Positions 33,570 through 45,447 of a stretch of DNA of 64,000 bases are shown one piece after another. The first letter of the stretch is position 1. Each line of letters starts with the position of its first letter. This DNA is from Isoetes taiwanensis (taxonomy: Eukaryota > Streptophyta > Lycopodiopsida > Isoetales > Isoetaceae): positions 5,649,311 to 5,713,310 of the forward strand of contig JAJEKV010000070.1 in NCBI GenBank assembly GCA_021234155.1. Reading direction: 5' to 3'. The notes beneath the pieces are model-generated. The model did not search any database. It was not told the origin of the DNA and was given only the letters and a program-made list of their open reading frames with translations. The position numbers and the translations under genes are program-made.

Positions 33570-36500
33570 TGGAGAAGATGCAAAGATGGAAGTCAGCAGT
33601 GATAAGGAGAATGTCGTAATTGGTAAATCTTAGATTTTATCTTTAACATGAAAGCTAAGGAAATTGGATAAAGACATGCTTAGTGCAAACAAAAGACAAT
33701 TATTTCTATAAAAGGAAAAAAAGTCTAGCGTGGAACTTTGTCCTTGGTAACTGGAGCACCAAAGTGGATAAAAACAACTAACAACATGTTCTGCGTGTTA
33801 CAAAAACAATTTATTTATAGAGGTCTAGAGGTGCTGACATGCACATCTGCAAGCAAAAGCAACAATATTATATATAATTTGCTCTAATTGAGACTTGAGA
33901 CCTAGGATCAAAGGATAATAAACTGCACAAAACAATACCTACTTGCTTTCACATGCATATTGGGCTCCAGTATTTAAAAGGCCAAACATCGTGTCAACAA
34001 AGCAATCTTTATCATTTGACGACTTGCCTTTATTGAATTATGCTGGATCATGAATATGTATTCTTGCTTTCTTGAATTCTTTTGGGATCATCAACGTGTC
34101 TTAAAGCAAAATAAAATGAAGAGTGCACGAACATCTTACCAATCCTAGAGAAGGTATCAAAGTTAAGGACAACATATGATAGAGCTGCAATCTAAGGAAG
34201 AGTTCGAGCTACCTAACAGATCTACTGCCCATAATATGAACCATAGCCCTGCTCATTGCCTGAATATGTTGCATGAAAAAATAGACCCACTGGTGAGTAT
34301 GTTCCCAATGGCCACAAAACATGAAGTTTTAATCTACAAATCCAGCAATTAAATCGACCAAATCTAAAGTATTAATTCAAACGAAAGAATCAACCCACAC
34401 TATTTTAATACATACCCAATAACACAACCACCAAATTCGAGAATTTGATGACGGACTTAAGCTCACAAATCTAAAAATAGAAGGAAAATATCTCGGCAAA
34501 TTGCACAAAGCTGCAACTATTGTTTTAATAATTGAGAAACAAAACTCTTGGAAGGTGGAAAAGCATTTGTAAGATTTGACTAAACAATGATGTTTGGAAT
34601 GAGAGAAGCTTGATTCACTGGTTGCACAATGTGGATCCAAATAAATTTTTCAAAGGAGCTGCCTCTATTTCTTGTAACTCTAGAAGAAGAAATGGATCTT
34701 AAGAAATCTACCTAATGTAGTATTGGCCCGTAGTTCATGCATATCAGGCCATGATTTGCATGATTCCAATTGCCACTTGCTCCTATTGTAGGGTGGCACC
34801 ATTTAGGAATGGAACATGGAAAGAGCACACAAAAATTCAAATTGATTCAAAAACTTGCAGGGATATTGGGATTCAAATATCTAGAGTCTTCAACATGATT
34901 AATAGAGACATCTAAAGTGATGGTCTATGTCTATTAAGTTTGAAAAAAATGGATTGAGAATGCAAAAGCAAAGGTACCTGGAAAATAAGTTGCCAATAAA
35001 GCAACGGGGTGTGAATCCTCCTGCCTTCATAGTTTATGGCCAAATAATCTGTAACAAAAAGTCTATGTTCAACATTTACAAGCACAACAATACTAAACTC
35101 CAAATCTTAGATTTTTTCAAGATAAAATTTTGAAGTTGCAGCCATTCGGAATGCCTAATTTTTGAGACTTAATGGTGAAATTGTTCGCTTACACATAAAT
35201 GCAACTCTCCTAATGAAGCTTTCCCAATCACCAATAGACACAGAGTTTCACGGGATCCAGAGGACTCAACATTTCAACAGCTGGATTGGGAAGGTTATGA
35301 CTCGGCAACTAAGAGAAAGGAAAATTGTATCCATCACAGAAATAAACCTTCAAAACTGCTTCAACGCTTGTTGCAACCAATGTCAAAGCCCTAACCTAGA
35401 CTATTACTACTTAGACAAAATCCGTTCCTTACCTTGTTGATGAATGGCGAAAGTAATCATGCTGCTCCAAGAGGTATGGCAGATTTAATCTAGCAAGAGT
35501 TGCCACTGTGATCGCCTAGCTTTGTGTTCCAGAGCAATAGCAGAGGTCCAATACCTCAATACACAGGGAGGCCAGAAAATTATCTTCCACAGACAAATCC
35601 CAACCTAACGTGGAGCCAACGAAAAAAGGAATGCAATCCCAGAAATTCCAATCATAACGATCGTGGCAAACATGCGAAGGATGATCCAGGATAAGAAATC
35701 CATGAAACCTGCAGAGGGATAACCAAGCCATGAAAGCCGAAAATGTCAAATAATAGGAGATAATTTTCTGTGATTTTTAGAAATCGGATTTTTTTTTCCG
35801 GCATCTAAGAAACCCAAAACCTTAGGGAAATAACTTAAAAAGAATTCCAAAAAGGTTTTCTCCAAACCGGAAAAACCGAATTTAAACAAGAGATTAGCAA
35901 CGTCTCATAAATGCCTTGTCATAAAAGCCTTAAGATGTATAATCTCCATCAGACTACAAATTGATTAAAATTTGCAGCTTTTTTTATTTTTATTTTTTGG
36001 CACGCTTGCATAAACATGCATTGAGACTTTAAAGAAATTTTAGAGTTTCCACATCATTGCCAACTAGGATTTTTGTACACTTGGATCACCTACAAGCATC
36101 GGATATGATCTACCGCGGTGAAAATTCAAGAAAATTCTAAATGGGTTGGGTTGTCGGTTACGTCGGCCACAGCTAAGGTTTCCGCTGATGAGAGGAATGC
36201 TTGTTTATTTATTTTTTGAAAACTTCTCAAGAAGAGTGAGAGCATGGAGCTCTAACCGAAGAAGATGGTTCATGCTATGGCGTTCAACGAAAACGGCTAA
36301 AACGATAGAGAAGTAAAATTGCCTCGGGCCACTAGAGTTAAGAATAAGACATCTGCTTGTTGCATTTTCGCTTGCATTTTTGCGATTTTTCTGCATGTTG
36401 TTCATATTCAGAATATGGATATTTGAGTGCTGAAGTTACCTTGGTGGATTTGCATTCCATTGTGGATTTGAAGGATTCCACCACATTTTAGAGCTTCCTG

Positions 36501-36600
36501 TACGGATTTTTATTTAAGGCTTGAATTTTTCTTATTTCTTTTGGCTTTCTCAGAGTTGGGCATTTGAAGCGACTGTTCCAGAATTTCGCGCTCATTTTGG
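33570..36600. other. Intergenic, no gene recognised
   Basis: AT-rich DNA. Frames at 34377-34640, 35162-35440 and 35516-35749 lack motifs and splice context. The missing first exon of the CHCHD10-like gene should lie here if present, but I could not find it. Confidence 0.35.
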
Positions 36601-36730
36601 TGAATTTTGAGACGACATTCAGAGGTACAGGTAAGGAAATCAAGAAACCCTCTGGGTCAATGGTCAATACTGGTCACCAGACGATATCATCAGTCCCCCT
36701 CTGGCTTCAGATGCGCAGACCATGCATACG

Positions 36731-36764
36731 GAGCCATATGATGTGAGAGTATCATGTACGGTTC
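36731..36764 (+). ncRNA. Group II intron domain V (organelle-derived fragment)
   Basis: This is a 34-nt segment with the full domain V layout. GAGCC pairs with the terminal GGTTC and carries the A-G-C triad. A short stem and a two-base bulge on the 3' side follow, then a distal stem TGAT/ATCA closed by a GAGA (GNRA) tetraloop. One lower-stem pair is disrupted (A opposite C where most introns have G-C). Plant organelle introns, mitochondrial or plastid, carry nearly the same sequence, so this is probably organellar DNA moved to the nucleus. About 100 bp on each side may belong to the same insert, but I could not name the host intron. Confidence 0.7.
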
Positions 36765-37539
36765 TCTGAGAAGGAAAGAAGAAAAAGATAGATCTAGCAA
36801 TCTTTATGTTGTAACAACCAATAATAAGGTGCTGCATTAAGGCTTATGTAAGTTTTTAGTGGCATATATGTTTTCTTAGCCATTGTCAGTTTTTAGTCTG
36901 AGATCATGCCTACTTCAATGCTTGCTCGGTTCTTCCGGATCTATGTCTCTGGACTCCAAGGCCATCATGGATGACTCACAGGTGTGCATTCCAAGGCTGC
37001 CATAACAGGCTGGGCGCCTTCCATTTGCATTTAAGTAAGAGGTTGTTTGAGGACATCTCTTCCACCTCGACCAATCTGTAATATGCTTTTATGATTCTTC
37101 TCTAGGCCTTTTTTCCACCCAGGATAGCTTACAACTGAGATAGTTTATATTTGCCCATGTTTTCTACAGATTAAAGTGGAGAGGTCCTCGGTTTGCTGCT
37201 GGAATAGCCAACATAGTGTCAAAGGGAACCCATGAAGTTTTCTGGCAAAGGCTAAATAGGTATTTTTCACCTACCTATATGTTACAAAGAGAAGAAACAG
37301 ATCTAAAGCATAGAGTTTGCGCTTGTGTTTTTTTGTTGTTTTGTTAATGATCCAGATCATCCATTTGCCTTTTCTTCCTAGACATTATCTGGTTCTAAAA
37401 TCTGGTGACATTTGTTTGAAGCTCAGTTGCAACAAACCGAGCATGCAACATGGATTAAGCCGATAAACAAGAAAAGTGGTGATGGATCTGCCTATTGTAA
37501 CAAGAATACCGCAATGATAACACAAATTTCTACTTTGGC

Positions 37540-38205
37540 CATGGTTCTCATGAATATAGATATATTTCCCAGCAGCGTAAGCTCGGAGACATGGCTAAAA
37601 CTTGTTGTTGCCGAGTGTAAGGTACACCGCCCTTCTAGATCTGCAATCACATTGTCAAAGTTCTGAAAAACTCATTAAGGTACAGCTGCTCCTTCTAGAT
37701 CTAAAATCACATTGTCAAAGTTCTGCAAAAACTCATTCACATCATCATTTTCATGAAATTTTAGTCTCCTTAACTCGTTTTCCAACACATCAATCTGTGA
37801 GGATGTCTTTTCCTCATAGTTAATCAGCATGTAATTCCACATTTGCTTGGGGGGATACCCCTCAATTTAAGCACAATGCTGGAACTTACTTTACTCATGA
37901 TAATTCCTTGAGCTTTCCTTATTCTGGCCTTATCTCCAGATCCTTCTCTTGCTGATGTTTCACTTACTTCTTCAACTTGCACTTCTACATCTCTTCAGTA
38001 TTTGAACTGCCCTTAGCAGCAACTCTTCCAACTAGACTCCTTAGCCTTACTTCCTCTTCAGTTGTCTCAATTAGATCTAAAAGATCTTCAACCTCCAGCA
38101 CATGCTTAAATCTTTTTCTTCCAAACTTGAAAGCCAGAATCTCCCTTGAATACTTCTATGGCATTCAAAAGCCCTGCTCCAAACCTACTTGACATCTTGT
38201 CTACA
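37540..38205 (-). pseudogene. LTR-retrotransposon gag remnant (copia-like)
   Basis: Minus-strand codons near 37810-37690 read ENELRRLKFHENDDVNEFLQ then NFDNVILDLE, a pattern typical of copia-type gag (UBN2-like) proteins. About 60 bp of this (NEFLQNFDNVI...DLE) is tandemly duplicated at 37625-37735. The beginning, close to the primer site, reads MSSRFGAGLLNAIEVFKG. Stops lie between. Protease, integrase and reverse transcriptase are absent to the left, so the element is truncated. Confidence 0.6.
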
Positions 38206-38209
38206 ACCT

Positions 38210-38221
38210 GCTCTGATACCA
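38210..38221 (-). other. Primer binding site for initiator tRNA-Met
   Basis: On the minus strand the sequence is TGGTATCAGAGC, the standard plant LTR-retrotransposon primer site, one base inside the end of the putative LTR. Confidence 0.85.
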
Positions 38222-38222
38222 C

Positions 38223-38992
38223 TGTTAGATAATTTAATAATCACTTGATTAACAATTTCAATTTCAACAATGCAACATTTCACTGAATAAACTAGATTCA
38301 ATTTCTGAATTTAGTGGTCACAATAAGGTTTACCATATGGAGATCCTTAAAGACTTGTGAACCATTAACCTTGTAAATGACATTAGCCATAGCTTCATAA
38401 TCCATAATTTCATTATTCATAACTTCCTGGTATTGCAATTCAAAAGATCAAATATCTTATCTATACCCTAAACTCCGTTTACCTCAACGAATAACAGACT
38501 GTGTTAGAAACTACCGTGTATATTCAATGAATCTATACATTTTGATTTTATTTACGGGGATCCGGCTATTTTGCAACTACCGATCTGCTCTCATGTTAGC
38601 TTCTTTCAAGCTCATTCGACCGAATCAAACATGACATATTTGATCTCATTTTCCCTCCAATAAGATAACTATTGGAGTATTAATAATTCGATGCTTCACA
38701 AATAACTAGTTAACTATATTGCCTTGAAACAATTTTGACCTTGCTCTTTCAACCCTAAAAATTAATATGAACCATATTATCTTGTCTTGTCTTTCCCCTA
38801 CTTCAAAATAATGATGGTAAACCCTGTTGTCTTCTCGAAACTTCAAACTGTTTACCATGGTTACTCCTTCAGCACATCAACTGATTATGTAGTGAACCAT
38901 GATATCTTCTAGTAAATATTAACAATTCATCATGGTTACTGCTCTTCCTCCTTAATGATTATGAGGTGAACTTGAAATCGTGATCTCCAACA
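38223..38992 (-). repeat. Copia-type 5' LTR, about 770 bp
   Basis: On the minus strand it would begin TGTTGGAGATCACG (at 38992) and end TTATCTAACA (at 38223), directly before the primer site. TGTTGGAGA...TAACA ends are usual for copia LTRs. No partner LTR was found in the window, so the outer boundary rests on the TG...CA rule and on the Helitron sequence resuming right after it. Confidence 0.65.
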
Positions 38993-38999
38993 GATAGTT

Positions 39000-39724
39000 C
39001 CGCATAATTAGTGGCCGCTTGAAAAGTACAAGGCGCATATCAATGTAGAGTAGTGTTTCAGTGTTGGCAGCGTGAAGTATATCTACAAGTACATCCACAA
39101 AGGGGCTGATCGAGCATCCATCAAGATCACTACAGAACTGACAGAGGAATCCACATCCACATTAAATTGGGACGAGGTGGAGCAATACCTTGACATGAGA
39201 TATGTCTCTGCAGCTAAAGCCACGTGGAGGCGGGTTCAAGCTGCATGGCAACTCCCACACAGTACACAGGCTACTTGTTCACCTGCCAAACAACCAAGCT
39301 GTTTATTATCAGGAAGGCCACGAAAGAGAAGCCATCGAGTGACAGATGCAAAAAAGAACAATGCTGACTGCATGGTTTGAGCTCAACAAGGACGACCCAG
39401 CCGCACGTGAATACACTTATCCAGAAATTCCCCAGCACACGCCAGACATCATGGAAAAAGTGGGAGGGGAAGTTCAAGCTCATTACATGGATGTACAATG
39501 TGAGCCCTAAGGAGCGTGACTGCTATTATCTCCGTCTCCCGTTGCTATATATCAAGGGTGCAACTAGCTTCGAAGGCATGCGCACTGTCAATGAAAAACT
39601 ATGTTCAACTTTCAAGGAAGCTGCCAAAGAACTCAGCTTATTGGAAGACGATGCTGAGTGGGAGAAGATGCTCGAAGACGCGAGCATTCACATTCATTTG
39701 GCTACACAATGACCCAAAAGATCC
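39000..39724 (+). pseudogene. Helitron Rep domain (left part of a RepHel pseudogene)
   Basis: The frame gives KYKAHINVE, a TAG stop, then VGSVKYIYKYIHKGADRASI, which contains the tyrosine motif region of Helitron Rep proteins (the Y2 rolling-circle nuclease). WDEVEQYLDMRYVSAAKATW follows. Frame changes lead to HLPNNQAVYYQEGHER-like sequence and the 39377-39712 frame (TAWFELNKDD..., YPEIPQ..., SWKKWEGKFK, YYLRLPLLYIKGATSFEGMR). The upstream Rep part with the HUH site is missing; the copia LTR occupies that position. The sequence is cut at 39724 by the CACTA element and resumes at 43730. Confidence 0.8.
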
Positions 39725-39744
39725 CACTACAAGAGAATGATGGT

Positions 39745-40030
39745 TAAACGTCAGAATAATCGTCAGAGAGCCTTTATAAAATAGACAACTGCCCGGGCCT
39801 TATTCCTGACGAATATACTGACGAGTTTTATCTGACGAATTAACGTCAGAATAATCGTCAGATGATTAGTCAGACATAGTCAGAGGAATAGTCAGTTGAA
39901 TAGTCAGAGAATTAGTCATTTAAATAGTCACACAATTCGTCATTTCATTAGTCAGATAGTTCGTCAGTTAATCATTATATTAGTCATTGTATTAGTCAAT
40001 GCAATAGTTAGAATATTGGTCATTTTATTG
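39745..40030 (+). repeat. Left subterminal AGTCA/CGTCAG array
   Basis: About 19 copies of A/CGTCAG, AGTCA or their inverse CTGACG lie at roughly 10-20 bp spacing. In CACTA elements such arrays bind the element's own DNA-binding protein. Confidence 0.85.
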
Positions 40031-40079
40031 AAAATATTGCCAGTACATAAAAATTGGTATTTTCCGTACTGCAAATAAA

Positions 40080-41660
40080 TGAAAGGAGCTCCAAGGAATC
40101 GAACCTTGGTTAAACCATCATCTCCAGTTATTCAAATAGATATATAAATAGCAATCAAGTAAGCCAACAACAACTGATGTGTATAAAAGAATCATTTTTT
40201 CAGTCTACAGAAGAATCAATTTTTCAATCGCTCATAACTTTGCTAGAAAAGAGAATTAACAAGACCAATCTTTAACTAATTATGGTTACCTTGTTGATCT
40301 CCAATATGCGTATACTCATTTTCGCATGTAAGAGGATCTTGTTGTAATTCTGTATATGACACAGAGAGATTTTCAGAGCAAGAATGTACCAAATACACAT
40401 TTTCACCAAATCAAGTTGCACAAATCGTAAGAATAACATAAAATAATTAAAGCACCCAACAAACCTGTTGTCACTGTGGCTCACTCTTTTCTGCATTCCA
40501 ATCAACTGCCAGTCAGAATTTAGGGATGCTGCATAGAAAGGCAACAATGCTACGAAATGAGAAAGGAAAATAAGAAAAAAACGGCAAGAAACACTGGTGC
40601 AACTTCTTTTAGAATTCATACCATGTTTTTCTTCATCCCTACACTGTGCAGCTTGCTTTGACCCCAATTGTTATGCATAAACTAAACAAAAATACATTTT
40701 AAAAAGCTTATGCATGTATTTTCTGCAGTACTTACCACTCCTTTGAGGTCTAAAATTGCAAGGGAATGAAGAATAGACCTTCCAGCTTTCTTAGAACAAG
40801 CAAAAATTCTCCATTCGATCATTACCTTCCATTCTTTGCTATAACTGATTGATACGAAAAAGATAAGGAACAAATTTTAGAATAAGAGTAACAGTACTAG
40901 ACTCCAAGATCTAAGCCAAAGCAAAAAAGAAAACTGACAAATAATTAAATAATATGGCTATGCTTGAATAATAAGGAAAACATCATAAAGGGATTAACCC
41001 ATGCAATCAGCATAAGCCAATTGGAACTCATGTAAACCAACTGGATAGAACTCATGAATATGCTGGCCAAAAGCTATCAGAAATCACGAGTAGGATAGAA
41101 TAAAGATGCAAGATAAAATGAAGCTGCATTTTAAAGACCATAATGCCCAAGAGATCAAGCTGCATAGTAGAATTATGAGGCTCCTGTCTAAAAATTGTCA
41201 GTGCATGGCATAATAGAATTGAGTAATTATCTTCAGTAACATAGTATGCAGCATATAACCCCTGCCACAGAACTGAATGGCAACGAGAGTGATATGATAT
41301 CAAGAATCTGCAGGGTCTTAACATGCTACAATAATGAATTTGGCAACCCAACAAGAGAATAATGTCCATTTCATTCTGCTACAAAAGACTAAGCAGTAAA
41401 AACAAAGGGATCACACTAACAATTTCGTATGCTAGACCAAGAACAAGAATATGTATAAGTGATAATCCTCCATGTACAAGAATGATACTACTTCCACAGA
41501 TGGAAATGAAATTTAGACAATATATATGCAAAGTAAGCATTAGGCTAAATAAAACCTGATTGTGCTGTGCTGAATATCATCGTCAGTATCTTCTTCTATC
41601 AATGTCATTGAATAGCATCGTCAGTATCTTCCTCTATCAATGTTATTGGCAGGAGAATCC
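40080..41660 (-). other. Exon-like pieces inside the CACTA element (captured gene candidate)
   Basis: On the minus strand several segments have acceptor and donor sites. Near 40520-40465 a TATGCAG acceptor precedes codons for SLNSDWQLIGMQKRVSHSDN and a donor. Near 40800-40735 is SKKAGRSILHSLAILDLKG with a GTAAGTA donor. At 41575-41652 a 38-bp unit (CATCGTCAGTATCTTC...) is tandemly repeated. A T-arm-like palindrome (CCAAGG-AATCGAA-CCTTGG) lies at 40092-40110. The peptides match no family I know. The spacing and splice sites suggest a host gene fragment captured by the element. Confidence 0.4.
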
Positions 41661-41934
41661 AAGCTTTTGGAGGCACTGCTACATGAGGCTAGGACCGAAA
41701 TGGACCTCTTGATGCTGAATCATCTATGCCTTTACAAGTTCTAAGCCACCGGACCACTTATTTGAGAGAAATGCCCAGAATCTTAAGTCCTTTAGGTCAG
41801 CCGCTAAGGAGCCCGTCCCTAATTGCGATCATAAGCACAAGATATTGGGTTGTTACAGGCACCTGTTATCAGCCAACTTTCTTGATTCTGATTTTAAGTA
41901 AAGGCTAAGATTTTATATGTTAAATAAATACTAG

Positions 41935-42110
41935 TGTGTATGGTAAGGAAACAGTTTATGGGCCTTGAGACTGGGGTTCAAATCCCTACAAGTAATTTTA
42001 TAGTCCCAAACAAATGCATTTTGAGACAACAAGCCAACGCAAGTTGCCTGCACAAGTTCGAAAGCAATTTTTATAGTCCAAATGCAATACATTTTGGGAT
42101 AACAAAATAA
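41935..42110 (+). repeat. SINE-like unit with B box and a direct repeat
   Basis: GGGGTTCAAATCCC at 41973-41986 is a good B box. TTTTATAGTCC and TGCATTTTG(A/G)GA(C/T)AACAA recur about 70 bp apart to its right. It lies inside the CACTA element. Confidence 0.4.
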
Positions 42111-43309
42111 CACACTTGGCTAGAATATTCGACAACATTATACATGTACCACTTTCTAGCATTTACGTTCGCAACAAGCACAATAATAACTTTTTTTTAA
42201 ACCCACTTTTGCAATGGTAGCCTTGTCTGCAGTATTGAGCGGCCTCTGCGGCTTTGCCTCTACATATGATTAAAAATGCCATACCCTGATCCTGTCTTTT
42301 GCTGCATTCAAAAATTTGATAGTGCATTTCATTAGATTACTATGTAAAACATGTTATCTTCTCTGATCATGCGCCATATCAGTTTGCCGCTCCGCCAGAC
42401 TCTGCCGTCCCTCCTGAACGAAAACCTAATGGAAATGAAACCCTAAATCATGTTCTAGCATGTATAAACGAGTTGGGGAAGAGAAACGTTCGTGGCAGCC
42501 TTGGCCGCCGCGATAAGTTTCTTGTATATATAAATGCTTGTAAATTGAATCCTCAAAGATGGGACTACCAACATTAGGCTATGCTTTTTTAATTCTCCAT
42601 TCGTTTTAATGGCAGTCATCTTATATGTCGGGTTAACATCAAACATGCCATTTTACATCAAATACGCCATAATATAATGCTCCAAATGCTCCAACCATAT
42701 CCTTAGCAACATCAATGGGTTTAAAAAGGGTCTTAGGGAGGATTACATGGTACTATAGTTATATGAGTATTATATATTGCTGGAAAAAGTATTTAGCATT
42801 ACTACACTTTCATTGGGATCTTATCAAAATAGCTTATAATAAAAACACATTGCAAGTGCTTGATGATCTTTGAAACATCATAGACATTGGTACTTACTTT
42901 GCTAAGCATTTGAAGTTGATATGTTGTTAAGCAAGAAGTGCATCATTATAAATTATAGGTGTGAAATTTTTCTAAAAGAAGTTCCTCAAGCGGGCAAGTT
43001 GACGGGCTAAAGTATTTGGTTGATGTTAAATGTCTAAAAGTGGATCTCGTGTGACATGTATTCTTGATTGCTTTTAAGTTGGAAGGTACATGAGAGGAGA
43101 AAGAAATTGTAGTAAACAACACCTAAACAAACACAGAATTATTACAATGGAGTTGGTGAAACATGATCTCCTCAAATACAAAACATTTGGAGATAGAGAT
43201 GTTATTCGATAAATGAGAAAGTCTAGATGCTTAATATATCATTTACATCATTATATTAATAAAGGAACTAAGGAATAGCAGCAACTACAATAGATATTAT
43301 GCATGACCA

Positions 43310-43715
43310 TTATTCTGACGAATATAGGAAGATAGTCAGCATAATAGTCACAAAATTAATCAGTGTAATAGTCAACTTGTAAGTCATCTAATTAGTCAGA
43401 TATTTAGTCAAACATTTGGACAGACGGATAGTCAGGCTACAAGTCAGACTTTTAGTCAGCAAAATCGTCAGAAATGATTCGTCCGGCTACTCGTCACCTC
43501 ATTAGTCAGATTATTAGACAACTAATTAGTCAAGCTAAACGTTAGTCTAAATGTCAAGTAATTCGTCAGATGCTTATTAGTCAGTTTATTAGTCAGGATT
43601 TTCGTCAACTCTAAACGTCAGTTTGTTAGTCAGATTAAGCGTCATATTAATAGTCAAATACGCATTTGACAAACTATTTTAGACCCTCTGACGATTTTTC
43701 TGACGTTTAGCTGTC
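43310..43715 (+). repeat. Right subterminal AGTCA/CGTCAG array
   Basis: More than 20 AGTCA or CGTCA words lie mostly in the same orientation as in the left array, so the arrays are direct rather than mirror copies apart from the terminal 45 bp. TCTGACGAATATA is shared with the left end. Confidence 0.85.
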
Positions 43716-43729
43716 ATTCTCTTGTAGTG

Positions 43730-45323
43730 TCCAATACGGCTATGGGAGCTCTACAAGAACAGCCTAACAGAAGATTACCAACGATAGATGCCACAAGAGC
43801 AAGCTTATAACAACGCATTGAGGGATATTGACGACATCTTCCAGATGAGCGGCTGCACATGCCAACAACTTGGCCTACTAGAACTACGGCTAGATATTCT
43901 AGGCAACTTCCCAAATGAACTGAACATTGATGCAGAAAAGGAATTGAAAGAAGAGCAGGAAAACTATGGCAAGCTCAATAGGGAACATAAGCACATAGCT
44001 GACATTATGCTCGATGCAATCAGCCAGCATCAAGCCCCATGTATCAATGTGGACGGCCCAGGAGGTACATGCAAGACGTTCCTCTTCAACAGTCTGATTA
44101 GTATACTAAGAGGATGCGGTGTTGGCATCGTATCAGTAGCTTGGATAGGTATTGACAGCCTCCTCTTGAAGGGAGCATAAGAGGCAACCTCCTCACTATA
44201 TGTACAATAAGCCAACAAGCGGAGGTACTCAGAAAGGCAAGCATCATGGTTTGGGACGAAATGGAGATGACACACACGCAGGCACTAACTGCCATCGACA
44301 GGCTTTTATGTGAGATACGCCAGGATGACAGGTTGTTTGGGGGAATGATGATGCTCACTGGCGGCGATTTTCAACAGCAGTTGCTTGTGGTCAAGCGTGC
44401 AACAAGGACGGAAGCCATCTCGAAGTGTGTTAAGAGAAACCCGTTGTGGACTAACTTCAAGACCCACAAGCTGACACAAAATATGCAGGTCGGAAGAGAC
44501 GAGAAAACCTTCTCAAATTGGCTGCTACGTCTCGGTAATGGGGAACGGATGCGACTCCGACTTGGTTGAGATACCCGAAGAATGCGTTGTGGAAGATGAC
44601 TTGATCTATCGCACCTTCGGCAAGGAAATAACAGAAGCAAATGTGCACCTGTTGCATGACAAAGCCATCTTAACACCAAAGAATGAAGACATGCTAAAGA
44701 TCAACAATAAGGTCCTCCTAAGGTTATGCGGGCAACTCCATATATATACGAGCATAGACGCCATCATTGTAAAAGGTGAAGATGCTACAAGAGACTTCCC
44801 AATTGAGTCCATCAACTACCTGACCCCTTCTGGCATGCCACTGGATAAGCTGCACATACGGTGCCATCGTCATCCTACTCAGAAAGATGAACGTGAAGTC
44901 CGGTTTCTGCAACCCGCCTCCACGTAATAAAAGCACATCCAAGAATCATAGATGACAGAGATAATCACAGGCACCTACAATGGAACACGGGTTCTCATAC
45001 CAAGGATAACCCTGGAGCCATCAGACAACGACCTCCTCCCCTTCAAGCGAAGGCAGTTTCCCGTATGACTTGCATTCTCGATGACCATAAACAAGACACA
45101 AGGCCAGTAAATGACCTCCGTTGGCATCTACCTACCAACGCCAGTTTTTGCCCATGGCCAGCTCTATGTCGCATTCTCAAGGTGCACCACACAACAAGGA
45201 GTGAAGGTATACATTCAAGACACCTCAAGACAAAGAGCTCTGCTCAAAAACAATAGGAGGTTCATTCCAAATGTAGTCTACAAAGAAATCCTATGGGATG
45301 AAATAGCCCCTGAGTTCTTATAG
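43730..45323 (+). pseudogene. Helitron PIF1-like helicase (right part of the RepHel pseudogene)
   Basis: After RLWELYKNSLTEDYQR and a stop come the helicase landmarks in order: QAYNNALRDID, VDGPGGTCKTFLFNSL (Walker A with Cys in place of the second Gly), SIMVWDEMEMTH (Walker B), MLTGGDFQQQLLVV, LTQNMQV, then in a new frame DLIYRTFG, ILTPKNEDMLKINN, YLTPSGMPLDKL and finally PVFAHGQLYVAFSRC (motif VI) and ILWDEIAPEFL. This is the SF1B helicase that unwinds DNA during Helitron rolling-circle transposition. At least three frameshifts and several stops, plus the damaged Walker A, make it inactive. The 3' hairpin and CTRR end were not located. Confidence 0.85.
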
Positions 45324-45447
45324 CCCCTATTTTGGAAGAAGGCCGGTAGGAGAGGTAAGAGAGTGGTTGAGCCTGTGCTTCCATCTATAAGCTCCTTGCA
45401 AATTGGAAGTTGTTCTTCTGGAGGGCCTTAGATTGGAGGTTCTTCTG

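Larger units (their letters stand above)
39725..43729. mobile_element. Complete 4005-bp CACTA element with TCC target duplication
   Basis: The left end is CACTACAAGAGAATGA and the right end, inverted, is CACTACAAGAGAATGACAGC. Both continue into AAACGTCAGAA-AATCGTCAGAG. The flanks are TCC at 39722-39724 and 43730-43732. Removing the element and one TCC rejoins the Helitron frame (...DPKDP then IRLWELYKNSL). Dense AGTCA/CGTCAG words fill both 300-400 bp subterminal zones. The interior has no TNP2-type transposase I can find, so it is a non-autonomous element or a decayed one. CACTA transposition is by cut and paste through a DDE enzyme supplied elsewhere. Confidence 0.92.

Noticed and set aside
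37412-38192. Plus-strand frames over the copia region
   Set aside because: They are antisense to the gag remnant and carry no domain.
39745-40030. Regularly spaced short repeats resembling a CRISPR-like array
   Set aside because: The words are 5-7 bp, irregularly spaced and lie inside a CACTA end; this is a eukaryotic transposon feature.
40092-40110. GGTTCGATTCC B box as a tRNA gene
   Set aside because: Only the T arm is present; no A box, anticodon arm or acceptor stem could be built.
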